The notes under the pieces were generated by a model, which worked only from the letters and a program-made list of their open reading frames with translations, ran no database searches and had not been told where the DNA came from. Position numbers and translations under genes: made by a program. A DNA stretch of 64,000 nucleotides from Deinandra increscens subsp. villosa. Its lineage: Eukaryota > Streptophyta > Magnoliopsida > Asterales > Asteraceae. Location of the stretch: the NCBI GenBank assembly GCA_039602395.1, contig JBCNJP010000017.1, forward strand, positions 12,364,315 through 12,428,314, given 5' to 3'. This document shows, in pieces, positions 1 through 12,100 of the stretch; position 1 is the stretch's first letter; each line of letters starts with the position of its first letter.

Positions 1-573
1 AGGGGTGACTTTAATGTGCATCAAAACAGGTCAGACGGCAACACTCTTTGCAACTTTTTTTTGTAAACACTTAATGTATTAAGACTACAGAACTATAATA
101 TCAAGATAATAAGATAATTTCTTTGTATCAGTCCGAGATAGTAAGATAAGTATAACTATCAGATAACAGATTGCACTCTGCATCAGTCTTAGTGTTTCGC
201 ATCCTGCATCCTTGTAGAAAATTGAATGACCTGTTAGATAAATCCTATGTTGGTAGCAAGTCATGAAACTGGACCAAAATAAAGATACGTAATTTCCTAT
301 ATATATACACCAAATACCAAACACAAACATGCACCAATGATGTTAACATACCTTCTGGAATATCCCGAAAAGGAACGCTTGGGATGGTTGTTTGACCCAC
401 CCATCCCTATGACTTAGCTCTCATTTACTAAATGATATATAGAAGTGACTGGAATGCTTCTTATGATTCAATTGCGCCCTGAAATTTGTACCTGTGTTAC
501 AATTTTATTTACTTACCTTAAGCTATAAGTTTTACTGATATATTAATAAGCACAATTAGAAAAAACCAATTAC

Positions 574-779
574 CTGTCCTTTTCATCAACCCCTTTCAAA
601 TCAGCAACTTTTGCGAGATCCCTCTTCCATACCTCCATCCTTTGACCCCATTGACTTCTTTTCTCTGCACCAGTTTCTTTCTCCATCTTCAATTTATGCT
701 CTCCCATCGCTTCACCAAAGCTTTTTTGTTGCTTCCTAACATCAGTAGGTTCCGCATGATAAAAAATTGGGATGACAAT
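574..779 (-). pseudogene. TIR-domain fragment of a TIR-NBS-LRR resistance gene
   Basis: The minus strand reads IVIPIFYHAEPTDVRKQQ, continues through SFGEAM and KRSQWGQRMEVWKRDLAKVA, and ends in DLKGVDEKD. This is the C-terminal half of a plant TIR domain: the VIPIFYxxxPTDVRKQ strand/loop is diagnostic and the tryptophan-containing last helix follows. The reading frame closes upstream at a TGA (780-782), so the first half of the domain is absent. It ends at a good splice donor (CAG|GTAATT, exon end 574), where the TIR exon of TNL genes normally ends. No NB-ARC exon was found downstream. Intact TIR domains act as immune NADases and signalling modules; this half cannot. It lies in the region bounded on the right by the CACTA end, so it may be captured host sequence. 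Confidence 0.8.
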
Positions 780-1086
780 TCAGTCAAACTTCCTCTTTAA
801 ACGTACAGTCTTGAGATCTGTACCATAAAGGAAAATTATAACTAATATTCTTGGTTTAAGTTTCCATTTACTCTTCGTAATTATTAATTCATTAATCAGA
901 ACAAAAACATAGAACTAACAAACAATACAATTATAGTTTGGAATAATATATACCCGGTATAAATGAATCCATCTCCGCCCCACTTTACACAAGTTACCGC
1001 AAGAGTGTGACCACTAAGACATATAACACTTTTCTTATATCCGTGAATCACCATCTTTGCTAGATGTGACAAAACGAAGACAAGGC

Positions 1087-1136
1087 GAGCTGAAGTTTAC
1101 AGGTTCCCAAGGCGAGCTGAGGTGTACAGGTTCCGA
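1087..1136. repeat. Short tandem duplication, about 27 bp x 2
   Basis: AAGGCGAGCTGAAGTTTACA and AAGGCGAGCTGAGGTGTACA follow one another, each continuing GGTTCC. Simple local duplication in non-coding sequence. Confidence 0.7.
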
Positions 1137-2190
1137 TGATATACCAGTTATCCACTTCTTATGACCCTGAAATTTGTAAATTTTATGAATCAGTTCCACT
1201 TCTGCTGCTATACTTTTTTCCAGAAGCAGCTACAAGAATAAAAACAAATATAAGAGAGCTAACACATATGTTTTAATGTTACCCAAGAACATGGCAACAT
1301 CCATAAAAAACTCTCGCCGATGTCGGTTCTGACAGCTCAGCAACCTATTGACCATAATCAAAGTCAAATACTTGAAAACTCATAGCAGTGAAAATATCAA
1401 TCATAAAGTTCTTAATTCTTGTAACCTTTTCTGGTTGTAAAGATCTTAAAGTAGTCCAGCAGCCCGTTAAACCAACACTTCCACTACCATATACCAGGTT
1501 TATCTTCCTATTAACCTATAATTAACAAAATAATCACAAAGTTCAAACAAGAAAACAAGATACTAAGACTTGATGATGCAAAAACCCAACACCAGTCTGT
1601 AACATGTGATGCAGCAGAGGTCGTTTCAGCAGCAGCAATATCTTCAGCAACTAAAAGATCATCTAACAACACCCCTGCAACAAGAAAATGTCATTGTCCC
1701 CTTAGTAAATATAGGTTGACTAATTGACACACGAGAGTCACAAGCAAACTAAATAGATCAGCTTAGTTTTCACTATTAGTTGTGTTCATAAATTTATTAT
1801 ATAACAAACTTGTTGACAATAAAACTCAACTAATCTAGCAGAGACATCCATCAGTTTTCTAAGCCCAAATTCAGATTCAGCCATCTAAAAGCAATGACAT
1901 GTATTTAGAAATCTTAAGATTCAATAATCATTGCTGTATCAAACACTACAAATGCTGAATCTGTTCTCGCAGTCTATGGATGCATACAACCACAGTTGTA
2001 CAAGCAGAATTATAAGAGTTAAGCATTAGAACAAACACCTTATGGCCATTACACTAAAACAAAAATGACAAACACATTAAAAGATATTAAACTGTGATAG
2101 CTGATATGGTAACCTTTGTATGCAATTAACTAAAATTGCCAAAAGCCCCAACACCACTTCAGAAACAAGAACTAAATAACCGAACAAAAT

Positions 2191-2279
2191 ACTTAACCTT
2201 ACAATGAATGAGAGGGAAAACTTAACCTTACTGTGAATGAGAGGGAAAACTTAACCTTACTGTGAATGAGAGGGAAAAC
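2191..2279. repeat. 29-bp tandem repeat, 3 copies
   Basis: Three consecutive units of 29 bp, each with CTTAACCTTACNNTGAATGA and then GAGGGAAA. A fourth, diverged copy lies near 2451-2480. Non-coding. Confidence 0.8.
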
Positions 2280-3019
2280 ATTTAATCACATATTCACAAA
2301 TAGAAGCCTAGATAGAGTCCACGGTGGATTATTAACCACTTAACTGATCAATATACCTTTGAATCAAAAGAGCTAGGCTTTGAAATCAAAACCTAAATTA
2401 ATCAGTCACTCGAATTTCACAGCTAGGGTTTCAAATCAACGTAACAAAAAATTTAACCTTAATGTGAATGAGAGGGAAAAGGTTAGTATTGACAAAACGT
2501 GAAGCTTCAGGGCCGCCATGGCAGTCGTAAACACCAAAATATGTAGTGCAAGGGGAAGTATACACCTGGCTTTGATCTTCAAGGTTAGAACCTCATCTTT
2601 ATCGTTGGAGAAATCGTAGGTTTCTAGATGAATTTGGGCTAGCGACTGGCACAAATTAGGGCAATTTTGGACTCGAAGCAGAGATAAAGGTGGAGCATGA
2701 TGGAGATTAGGCAGTTTTGGATGGTGCGTGTGTGAACCACGTAGAAAGGGATTTGAGAACGGAGAGCGAAGATATGATGGAGCGATTATGGGATTCGAGA
2801 TGGAGCAGATTGAGCGTATGCGATTTTGAGAATGGGGCGGAGATGGAGAGATGGAGAATCAATTTTAGGGAGCAGAGTTAGGGTTTGCGTGAAGGGGCGA
2901 TGGAGAAAGCGGGAATGAAAGTTTTGGAGAGGTAATGAAATTTTAGGGAAAAACAACTTAGCGGGAATAAAAATTTTGGGAAAAATATTAGAGGGAAAAA
3001 AACATAAAACGACACTTTT

Positions 3020-3205
3020 TAGATGACGCGCATTTTTTAAGTGTACTCCGTGTTTTTTTTTTTCAAAATTATGACAAAAATTTATGACACCCGAAAATGC
3101 GCGTCATCTAGCCTTAGGATTTTCTAATTCTTGACAGTTTTTTTTATGACACTTGTTTTTGCGCGTCATTAATAACCGCGCGTCATTGTTCGCGCGTCAA
3201 GAAAG
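3020..3205. repeat. CACTA subterminal repeats (GCGCGTCAT)
   Basis: At least five copies of a GCGCGTCA(T) core occur in both orientations within 190 bp of the terminus: 3024-3034 in inverse orientation, then near 3099, 3158, 3178 and 3191. In En/Spm elements subterminal arrays of this kind bind the element-encoded TNPA-type protein. The density and position fit that role here. Confidence 0.65.
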
Positions 3206-3225
3206 GCCCTGTTTCTAGTAGTGAG

Positions 3226-4334
3226 CAACCAAAGATCCCAGAATGGAAATGGGAGGATATCTCTATGGACTTTGTAACAGGATTACCTCATCGATCGAAT
3301 CGACCGGATGCGATTTGGGTTATCATTGACCGACTAACCAAATCCGCACACTTTATCCCGATGAGGGAAAACGATAATATGGATAAGTTAACAAAGTTGT
3401 ACATTGACCGAATTATGGCACGACATGGAGTGCCTAAGACTATTATCTCAGATCGAGATCCTCGATTTACTTCCCGATTATGGCAATCTATGCAAGAAGC
3501 ACTGGGAACCAGATTGGATATGAGTACAGCCTATCACCCGCAGACCGATGGTCAGACGGAACGAACTATTCAGACTTTAGAAGACATGCTCCGTGCTTGC
3601 GTTCTCGATTTTGGTAAAGACTGGGAAGCTCACCTTCCGTTGGTGGAGTTCTCCTACAACAACAGTTATCATTCAAGTATCGGTGCTGCGCCTTTTGAAG
3701 CTCTTTATGGCAGAAAATGCAGATCGCCCGTGTGTTGGGCTGAAACGGGTGAGAAAGGACTCACTGGACCAGAACTCATTCATGATACAACCGAACGAAT
3801 CATTCAAATCAGAAAGCGGATAGCTGCAGCACGAGACAGACAAAAGAGCTATGCCGACAAACGCCGTAAGCCTTTGAAGTTCGAGGTAGGCGACAAGGTG
3901 CTATTGAAGGTTCTCCCTGGAAAGGTGTGATACGCTTCGGAAAGCGTGGGAAGTTGAACCCTCGCTATATTGGCCCTTTTGAAATCATTGGGGAAGTAGG
4001 CCCGGTGGCCTACCGATTACAACTCCCTGCCGAACTCGATGGAGTTCACAACGTGTTTCACGTCTCTAATCTGAAGAAATGTCTGGCTGAAGACATCGAA
4101 ATGATTCCTTTGGAGGAATTGCAAATTGATGAACATCTAAGATTTATCGAGCAACCGGTAGAAATCATGGGACGCGAGGAGAAAACCCTCAAACGTAGCA
4201 AGATTCCGATCGTCAAGGTGCGATGGAACTCAAGGCGTGGACCTGAATATACTTGGGAACGAGAGGATCAGATGAAGAAAAAGTATCCTCACTTGTTCGA
4301 GCAAACGTCCACTGAAACTCAAGGTATGATTTAA
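3226..4334 (+). pseudogene. Gypsy (Metaviridae) pol relic: integrase core to chromodomain
   Basis: The frame starts in the middle of integrase (QPKIPEWKWEDISMDF). It contains the three catalytic acidic residues: D of MDFVTGLP, D of IISDRDPRFTS, and E of QTDGQTERTIQ. A GPFEI...VFHVSNL segment and a C-terminal chromodomain-like tail (VKVRWNSRRGPEYTWEREDQ) follow. The 5' side is cut off by the CACTA insertion at 3223. One base is missing near 3911, in the stretch after DKVLLKV, which shifts the frame and splits the protein into 3226-3930 and 3927-4334. It closely resembles the same region of the intact minus-strand Gypsy polyprotein at 25312-29766, so it is a related but dead copy. Confidence 0.92.
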
Positions 4335-4481
4335 TTTTGGGGACCAAAATTCCTTTAACAGGAGGAGGATGTGGCGACCCTAAAACTTTTGCTTTCTTTC
4401 CCCAGCAACGACAGCCGAGGCTGCAAACGCTACGACGCAAGAATAATTTTCGGGACGAAAATTCCAATTACAAGGGGATGA
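4334..4481 (+). other. Two successive polypurine-tract/LTR-edge segments
   Basis: After the pol stop there are two similar blocks about 112 bp apart. The first reads TTTTGGGGACCAAAATTCC, then AACAGGAGGAGGATG, then TGTGGCGACCC. The second reads TTTTCGGGACGAAAATTCC, then ATTACAAGGGGATGA, then TGTGACATCC. Both look like the pol-3'UTR/polypurine tract/LTR start of Gypsy elements. The second (PPT at 4467-4481) abuts the long LTR. The first may be the edge of another LTR cut short after about 65 bp. Confidence 0.6.
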
Positions 4482-4753
4482 TGTGACATCCGAGAATTTC
4501 AAGGTTTACTTCCGTTAGACAATTCTGTTAGTTACGTTATAAGTGTTAACTTAGTAACTAATGCTTAACTAGGCCGAATACGTCCACGTCCTTTGGTTGA
4601 TCACCGAACCCGTCCATATGTGTTATGTATTAAACTATTTATTGTCATTATGTGCAATGTGATTTAAATACATGATTTAGTATTGTGAATAGCATGACAA
4701 TTTATGAATCGTGTTTATCTTGCTTAGAATGTGAAAATGACCACTTTTGGTAA

Positions 4754-4873
4754 CCAGCGAAACTACCGGGCGAAACTATAGTGTCGCCCGGCAGTCTATT
4801 GGCTCACTCGTGATCAGAGCTAGTTTCGCCTGGCCAGCGAAACTGCCAGCGAAACTAGCCTCTGATATAAATA
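4754..4873 (+). promoter_or_regulatory. CAGCGAAACT motif cluster directly before the LTR TATA box
   Basis: Four CAGCGAAACT or GGGCGAAACT copies and one inverted AGTTTCGCC copy lie at 4754-4858. TATAAATA follows at 4866, only 8 bp after the last copy. The position is that of an upstream activating region of the LTR promoter. Function is inferred from position only. Confidence 0.5.
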
Positions 4874-5370
4874 ATCCTAATAAACCCTAGTTCTCCTATT
4901 TGCCTCCTTTACACAAAAACACACACACACTCCATCTTTCTCCTGGAAATCTGATCAGTCGAGATTCACACCGAGCCATCGAGATCTCAGCCCCGAACCA
5001 TCATCCATCAAGCTTGGAGATCGAACCGTGAGTCCCAAAACCACCATTTTTATGTTTTCTATGTGTTTTCTTAAAAAGCATGCTTGAATCTTCATGGAAT
5101 CACCTGATCTCTTGATATGTTGCTTAGGATTGCTAGATCTGTTATAAAGTCAGTAACTTTACGTGTGAAATCCATCCATGTTGAAGATTTATGCTAGATT
5201 AGGTCATTTTAGGTTAAAATGTGTTTTTGGTGATTTGATGATGAAAATGCATGTTTAAGGTGTTAAAGCTTACTGATTTATGTTGGTAAATGCTTATGTA
5301 TGCTAGATAATGAATTGCATGTATTATGGAAACTGTTAGATTGATTTTTAGGCTGATTTGTGAACTTTTC

Positions 5371-5690
5371 GCGACCAGCGAAACTGTACTGTTCTCTGGG
5401 CGAAACTATGTAGCGAAACTATGTATATCTTCATCCAGCGACACTACGTAGCGAAACTGTAGTGTCGCCGGGTAAACCAACCAGACCAGCTCGAGCGAAT
5501 CTACCGAGCGAAATTCCCTGAACGAAAGTTCAAACCAGTTTCGGGCGAAACTAGACTAGCGAAACTGTGCCAATAGTTTCGAGCGAAACTAGCCTAGCGA
5601 AACTGTGTCATCGGGTATTGCCTAGCGAAACTGCTGCCCGTGCACACAGCGAAACTGACTAGCGAAACTGCTAGCGAAACTGAGACCAGA
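5371..5690 (+). repeat. Second CAGCGAAACT motif array in the LTR leader
   Basis: About fourteen copies of (A/G)GCGAAACT(G/A), plus inverted AGTTTCG copies, are irregularly spaced 500-830 bp downstream of the TATA box. If transcription starts there, the array is in the RNA leader. The copies are dispersed and unequal in spacing, not a simple satellite. Confidence 0.7.
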
Positions 5691-7091
5691 ATCCATACTT
5701 GTGCAAATTGCTTGAATGTTATGCCATGACTCACATGATTATGCTATGATGATACATGCCTTGATTTCTGGTGTATATGAACCATTGTCTATGATCAACC
5801 TTCGGTGTCGTGTGTCTGTATGTCGAGTCATAGTTCCAACGTGCTGTGTTATGGGCCATAGTGACGTTAAGTAAAGATTAGACACAAAACTAATACTTAA
5901 GACCTAAACGTGTTCATAGGTCTTCGATAAGCAATACTTGGATTATAGCAAGTGTAGCAGTGCAACCAAAGGTGAGTGTCACTAACCCGAATGCCGTGAA
6001 CCCGTTAGGGTCACACCGAATGACTAAATAAAGACAATGCTGACAACTTCGAGAGTGCTAGGCACCTCCCTAATGAACTTGAAAACTTGGAGTGCTCGAC
6101 ACCCACCTGATGAACTTGAAGTGCTTTATGGGAAGCACATGTGAATTTCTTGAACAACTATTTCTGAAACGAAACTGAAAACACTTTTGAGATTCATGAG
6201 AATCCGGAAAACCGTTTTAATATGGCTAGTGTAGGTTAAAGTCTAAACCACATGATATCACATGATTTCTAAGGATGCCTTGAAAACTTAAAAGTCCTCA
6301 ACTAAATTGTACCATTAATTGTAAAGCGAGGGGATGTTGGGTAGATCTACTGGAGTTTGACAAACTCCGCCCCGTGGCACGGGGAGTGCACGGAGGTACA
6401 ATATCAGCCTATCTGACCGTGATCCCGAGAGGACACGGGGGAGGCAAATCCGCGATGACGTAGGTCCGCAGTACTAGATGGCACGGCCACTACAATAAAT
6501 TATGGTCAGTTTTGGTACAAACTTCCTTAGTGCATGGAACAACGGATTAGCTACCCGCGATATCGGTTGAGCACTTTAACTATACAAAACTAGTACATAC
6601 CCGATAACGTAGGTTACGGACAATACTCTTACTAAACCACGATACCATGATTTTGATTTTCACAAGCATTGCTTTTCACAATTGAATTGTACATAAGAAT
6701 ACGTTTACGCGATCATGATTTATAAGACCGGGCCGCTGCATGACAAGCCCACTGTGAACTCACCAACCGTTAGGTTGACACTTGCGTGGTTTAAACTTTT
6801 GCAGATCGCTGAGGAGTATCCGGAGCAGGTTGACATGGCACAAGAAGATATTTACTTTTATTAAACAAAATTTGGGAATTTGAATTTGAAACAAAGATTT
6901 GTAAAGCACGTGGTTAGTGCTAAGATACTTACGTCTTTATTCCGCTGCGTAACTTTTGAAACTGTTTTGAAATGGATGTTTTGGACTTTACTCTGATTCA
7001 TTTAGTATTTGTAACTAATGGTTGTGGTCCTGGTCTGGTCGCACCCCTTAACGGTATAAACTCCGTTAGTGGTTAATTTGGGGGTGTGACA

Positions 7092-7740
7092 TGGATCCAA
7101 TCTCAAAATCCAATTTCTGATACATACTTGGTTCGAAATCCATTACGTAAGCAAAGGGAACCTAAAACTAATGTCCAAATGTCCAAACAATAGAGATTAC
7201 GATTACAAAATCTTGATTACGATCGCAAATGCAAGATTACGATCGGGAACTTCGATTACGATCCGAGCAGAAATCGCAAACACCAAATCCGATACAAAAT
7301 ATCGTAAACCTCGATTATGATAACTGATTACGACTCCGATAGTCGTAAACACTGTTTCCGATAAGAATAGATCGTAAACACCAATTACGATAAAAATAAG
7401 TCGAGAACACCGATTACGACTCCGTGATTCCGGAAACACAAAATCGTAAACGTCAATTACGACCAAGAAAAGTCGTAATCTCAAACCAGCGGATCGTAAA
7501 CACGATAAAGCAGCAGTCTTGGAATCGGAAACGCGATTCCGATGCAAATCTTCAACCAGCTCAGTCGTAAACACTAAGAAAACCCAGAAAATTGATCGGA
7601 AACTCGATGAACAGCAGCAGCAGCGATCGTAAACTCCAGAAAGCCTTCAAATCTTCAAAAACCAACTCTTTTTCCAGAAACACAACTTGAATCAATATCG
7701 TGTGAGCCTCGAATCACTGATTCTTGGCTCTGATACCAAT
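7092..7740 (-). mobile_element. Leader of a minus-strand copia-like element, with an ATCGTAAAC array
   Basis: The reverse complement of the initiator-Met tRNA primer binding site (GGCTCTGATACCA, 7726-7738) lies two bases before the LTR at 7741, so the element reads leftward. Between 7195 and 7640 there are many copies of ATCGTAAAC(AC) and ATTACGA(T), on a background with no gag codons. No matching left LTR was found, so the element is non-autonomous, truncated or both. Confidence 0.6.
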
Positions 7741-8127
7741 TGTAGGTCCGAAATCTGATCACGAACACGATATCTAATCACAAACGAGTGCGGAATCCTT
7801 GTATGTGATTGATTCAAGAAGTAAGTAGATGAAATAGATTAGATCTAAGATAAAGATCTAATCTTGAATGAAAATCACAACTACTTGAAGCAAATCGTAA
7901 ACAACAATATGAGAGAAAATCGTAAACTAGTAGATGAAATGCCTAGATCATAAACACAAGATAAGGAGCTTATATACTCCTCTTACAAACCCTAGGGCCA
8001 ATAGTAAACATAACTAGCCCAATCATAAACACAAAATCGGCCCACATGGCCTAAATATAAACTAGTTAAGCCCAAACACTATCTAGCCCAAAACTAATGT
8101 TCATGCCTCTAATATATAGCCCAACAT
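7741..8127 (-). mobile_element. Copia-like LTR, 387 bp
   Basis: It runs from TGTAGGTCCG to AGCCCAACA on the plus strand (TG...CA) and is adjacent to the primer binding site at 7726-7738, so it is the 5' LTR of a minus-strand element. It carries two further ATCGTAAAC copies (near 7887 and 7919). The right-hand flank is TGGAC; the partner duplication was not located. Confidence 0.65.
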
Positions 8128-9127
8128 GGACGCCATTACAATGGTAGATCTACGGTTTGGGTTGAAGGAATCATCACTATGATTATAGATCTAGGGTTTC
8201 ATGAAGTAAAAAGACGAATTTTATGTGTTTTTCTTTATTTCTCATGCTAGATCTTGATTAGACCATGGAAATTGTTAAACTAGTGTATTGATTTTTGTAT
8301 GAAGCATGATTTTGGACCTAGATCTAGGGTTATGCCATGTCTAGAATAAATCTTGGATGTTTAGTTATTTTGATTAGAATAACTAGTATTTTTGGGATTT
8401 AAAAATAAACCATTTTGAGTAAATCATTGAGTTAGCATTTGAGTTATGTCTTGAAATTTTATTTGGTAATTATATATATTTAGATCAGCCCCAAATTAAT
8501 TTTTGAAGACTAAATATAGTTCAGTTGATTTTATAGAAAATAATCAAGTTGAGACGTCGTAATGTTTTATAGCTAACTAAATCCAAACCACGACAAATTG
8601 ATTTTCATTTTTAAATTTGAATTCCAATTTAAACCTACACATTTTATTTATAATTATATTTAAAGTGTTAATTAAACCTTCAATAATTTAAAAAGAAACA
8701 TATTTTCAACATACATTAATACCGCTAGGCCGTAGATCCTATTGTATATATCCGTATACCTAATCGTAACAAACACAACAAAATATTATTATTGCATAAG
8801 TATTGGGTGATTCTCACGGTTCTCTACATATTATAGTTAGCACGATAAGATAAAAAGATTCCAAACTTGTATTTTTTAATTTATTTCGAATTCCTTTTAT
8901 GGGGCACAAGTTGTTCTTACAACACAATTCTCATCAATGATCATGAACCATGATGATCAATCAACCTTCCCTATCTATGCTACTGTTAGAAGACCCAAAT
9001 AAATCACAAACAGAACTCCATAACTTATCATCCTAACCAAACTCAATTCCCCCACAAGATTTTAATCTTAAAGGCCATATTAACAAATGACCTGACCCGA
9101 CCCGACCCGACCCGAATATACAGAACT
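8128..9127. other. AT-rich intergenic stretch 3' of the GDPD gene
   Basis: No coding region, RNA gene or clear transposon terminus is visible. The right-hand part (about 8880-9127) should include the 3' UTR of the minus-strand GDPD gene. A short CCGACCCGACCCGACCCG run lies at about 9095-9113. Confidence 0.5.
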
Positions 9128-12100
9128 TTAGTGCTGAATCACTTGAGAAATCAAATTCGGCAAAAACGACAGTTCAATCTGGTCTGAGTTCTCGTTCGCT
9201 TGTGATCCGCCTTCACATTCTGTTTTTAAACACGCAACGGCACTTGTAATTTCTTGTACTAGATCAACGATCACGCCCTCTACGCCCATGAGATATTGAA
9301 CTTGTACGGCTTCGGGGACGTTACTGTTAAACGTGTAATCGAAACGCGATTAATTTAGTATTTAAGTGTGTATTTGAGATGATTAAAAGGAGGTGATTAA
9401 GGAAGCTTACTTTAGGTTTCCATAAGTAAGGAGGGAGAGGTTTGATTCTTTGATCTCTCTTACTACTGAAGGGTTTCTAAATATACCATTTACTTCCGAA
9501 ACGACGCCATCCAAACCGCCCGATATCGCCAGCTTCTTCGCTTCTTCTAATGAGTTCATTCGCACATCTTCGTATATCTCATTTCCGCCATTTGTCAGGA
9601 AGTACACCTGTTGATAGATTTATTTAAACGGGTCAATTTTACTTGTGTTTTATTTCAAACGGGTCAAATAGAAAATTCAAATTCAATTCCAAAACCAAAT
9701 TCAAAATTTGGTTCGGGAGCTAGCCCGATTCGAAAACCTAATTTGGATTTCATAAATCGAATCCGGTTCGATTTGAGTTTTGGTTCTTTCGAGTCCAATT
9801 CAAACAAGGAAGACTTCTAGCATAAAACCTCTTAAATCATTTCAGCTTTTATTGTGATATATACTATATTATAAACATAAAAGCCCCGTTATATACAAAA
9901 TAAATTGACAAACTAATATGTAACATGACCCGTTATCCAACTAAACCAACCCACCTATACCAAAACAAAAATTTATACTCCAAGGTTCATTGTAAATCAC
10001 CTAAAAGGTTTAGACCCATAGATCATCTATTTCGAATGTGAAATTACTCTATTTCGAATGTGAAATTTGCTGAAGAGAAAAAAATGCAGAACTTTTTTTT
10101 CTTTTCTTTTTTTTTCTCTTAAGCGGATTTCGCGAAATAGAGTAATTTCACATGCGAAATAGGTGGTCTATGAGTCTAAACTTTTTAGGTGGTCTATAAT
10201 TGACCTCTGACTATATATATTACATATAAGCGTTTGCGGGTCAACCCTAATCTGAATTGACCCATTTTGACACGTTATTCAACTAGCCCGGCCCACCTCA
10301 AACATAACAGATAAATACTAACCGAGTATTCATGCTGAAGCTTCTTCATGAGCAAGGCTGCATCGGGCTGGAAGCTTGAGAAAATCACAGGTCTTTCTCG
10401 CGCGTATTCATACACCACCTGAGCCATCACAAAAGATTAACGAAAACGAAGATGAACACAAAATCAATAAGAAAGTTCGCTGCTTGAAAGTTGAATCGAA
10501 GTTACCTCTAAGATAACTCGAAGAACATGAACAAGATACTCTTGTTCATAAACGAGATAATCATCGAATTTCAACTCGATGTTGAATCCCAAACAAGGGT
10601 TTACTTTCTGGAACGCTTCTTCAAGAGTACACAAATGATCATCGATCTCGACTTCCCATTCTACGATCTTTCCGTCTGATTCTCGCAGCAAAGATTTGCC
10701 CACCTCACCTGTTTCTCTTTGAGGACCATAACTAAAGAATTCATCCAGAGTCAAATCGGTCACTCTTTTCTCAACTATGTTACCCTGAAAACATGAGATT
10801 GGGAACACGTTAAGTTTCAAGATTTGAAGTCGAGTTGCAATTCATGACAAGATATCTTTGTGTGGTTAACAAATAGGTCATGTGCGGGTTGACTTATTTA
10901 ACCGGTTTATAACCAGAATAAAGACAATATTTTAAAAGGCTAACATGTTGCTCTTTTAACTCATTTATTTCAACCTGTTTAACTTGATTAAAATTCATTT
11001 AAGAATATCCAGTAGAGCATTATGTTCATCTCTACAATTACGGTTTTTTAGTCACGTTAACTTCACATCAAATAATGTTGTAAGTAGGTAAATAAAGTAA
11101 TAAACATATTCTACAGACTATTTTATTTTTTTAATATAAAAATTATTACTTTGATAATTTATTATTCCACTCCCAAAACTTATGATTTAACCCTTTGAAA
11201 CATTTTAATATCATAATTACCTAAATAATTTCCCTAAAAACATCATTCCCTCAATAAATCAATTCGTTTTCGGTTTATTAATTCAACCCATCAATCAGAT
11301 ACGATCACAGGAATTAAACTTACATTCTCTTCAGAGATGATGAAATCGTCGTGGAAAATAACTGCTGTGTTGTCTTTCGTCACCTGCAAAACGATCACAC
11401 TTGTTGATTTCACATCGAGTCGAACAACACATTTGGGGAAAGTTTTTGAAGAAAACAATGACCTGAACATCAAATTCAATGAAATCTAGTGGGTGATTAG
11501 CAGCTTTGTTGAATGAAAGAATCGAATTCTCTTTATAAACTTTCAATCTCTTATCCGGTGACTGTAAGATGTTCATACCATGTCCACGGTGGCCGACCAC
11601 CATGAATTTTGGTACAATTTTCCGGCCATTACTCACACCTGATCCTCCTGTTACATCAATTACATATCAAAATACATACAAATTAGCAAGTAATTAAGAT
11701 GAGCTTTTGTATGCAACCGGGACCACTGGCGACACCTCTAAAAATAGTGTTTTGTCTCAAACACACAAAACATCTATTTTACTGACCTTTTTTATATTAG
11801 ATTTGCACTTGTATTTTTATAATATATTATAAATCCAGAAAAATATATAAATTAAGTAAAAAAAATAGTCATGAGTTTTAACTTTGAAGCCTTTTCAAGC
11901 AAAACACTATTCTTATTAGACCTATCCCTATTTTTTCATATTTTTGTTTGGTACCTTTAAATTTTTGATACTTTTAAAATGGTACCGAACAAACACTATT
12001 CAGGTTCAGTGTTATATTGTAAGGATTTTCGTTTGGTACTTTTGATTTCAATATTTTTAATGGTACTGAAGTGGACAAATAAAATGTGCATGGTTGTTTC

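Larger units (their letters stand above)
1..3223. mobile_element. Right end of a CACTA (En/Spm) DNA transposon region
   Basis: The stretch ends at 3223 with GTTTCTAGTAGTG. Its reverse complement, CACTACTAGAAAC, is a typical CACTA terminal inverted repeat. Just inside lie several copies of a GCGCGTCAT motif on both strands, as expected of CACTA subterminal repeats. On the far side, Gypsy integrase codons begin at once, so the transposon inserted into a Gypsy pol gene. The left terminus is outside the window, so the 3-bp target duplication (AGC if 3224-3226) cannot be confirmed and the left limit of the element is unknown. No transposase domain was recognised in this part. Confidence 0.7.
4482..7091 (+). 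mobile_element. Gypsy 3' LTR, about 2.6 kb
   Basis: It begins TGTGACATCCGAGAA directly after a polypurine tract and ends GGGGGTGTGACA, giving TGTGACA...TGTGACA-like ends with TG/CA termini. It follows the pol relic in the expected order, so it is that element's (or a recombined relative's) 3' LTR. It contains a TATA box (TATAAATA, 4866-4873) and two clusters of the motif CAGCGAAACT. No long reading frame is present. Near the 3' end it has an AACTCACCAAC...TTTTGCAG block (about 6756-6805) resembling one in the Gypsy LTR at 22940-25267. Confidence 0.8.

Noticed and set aside
7203..7574. 123-codon minus-strand frame
   Set aside because: Generated by the ATCGTAAAC/ATTACGA repeat array; composition is that of the repeat.
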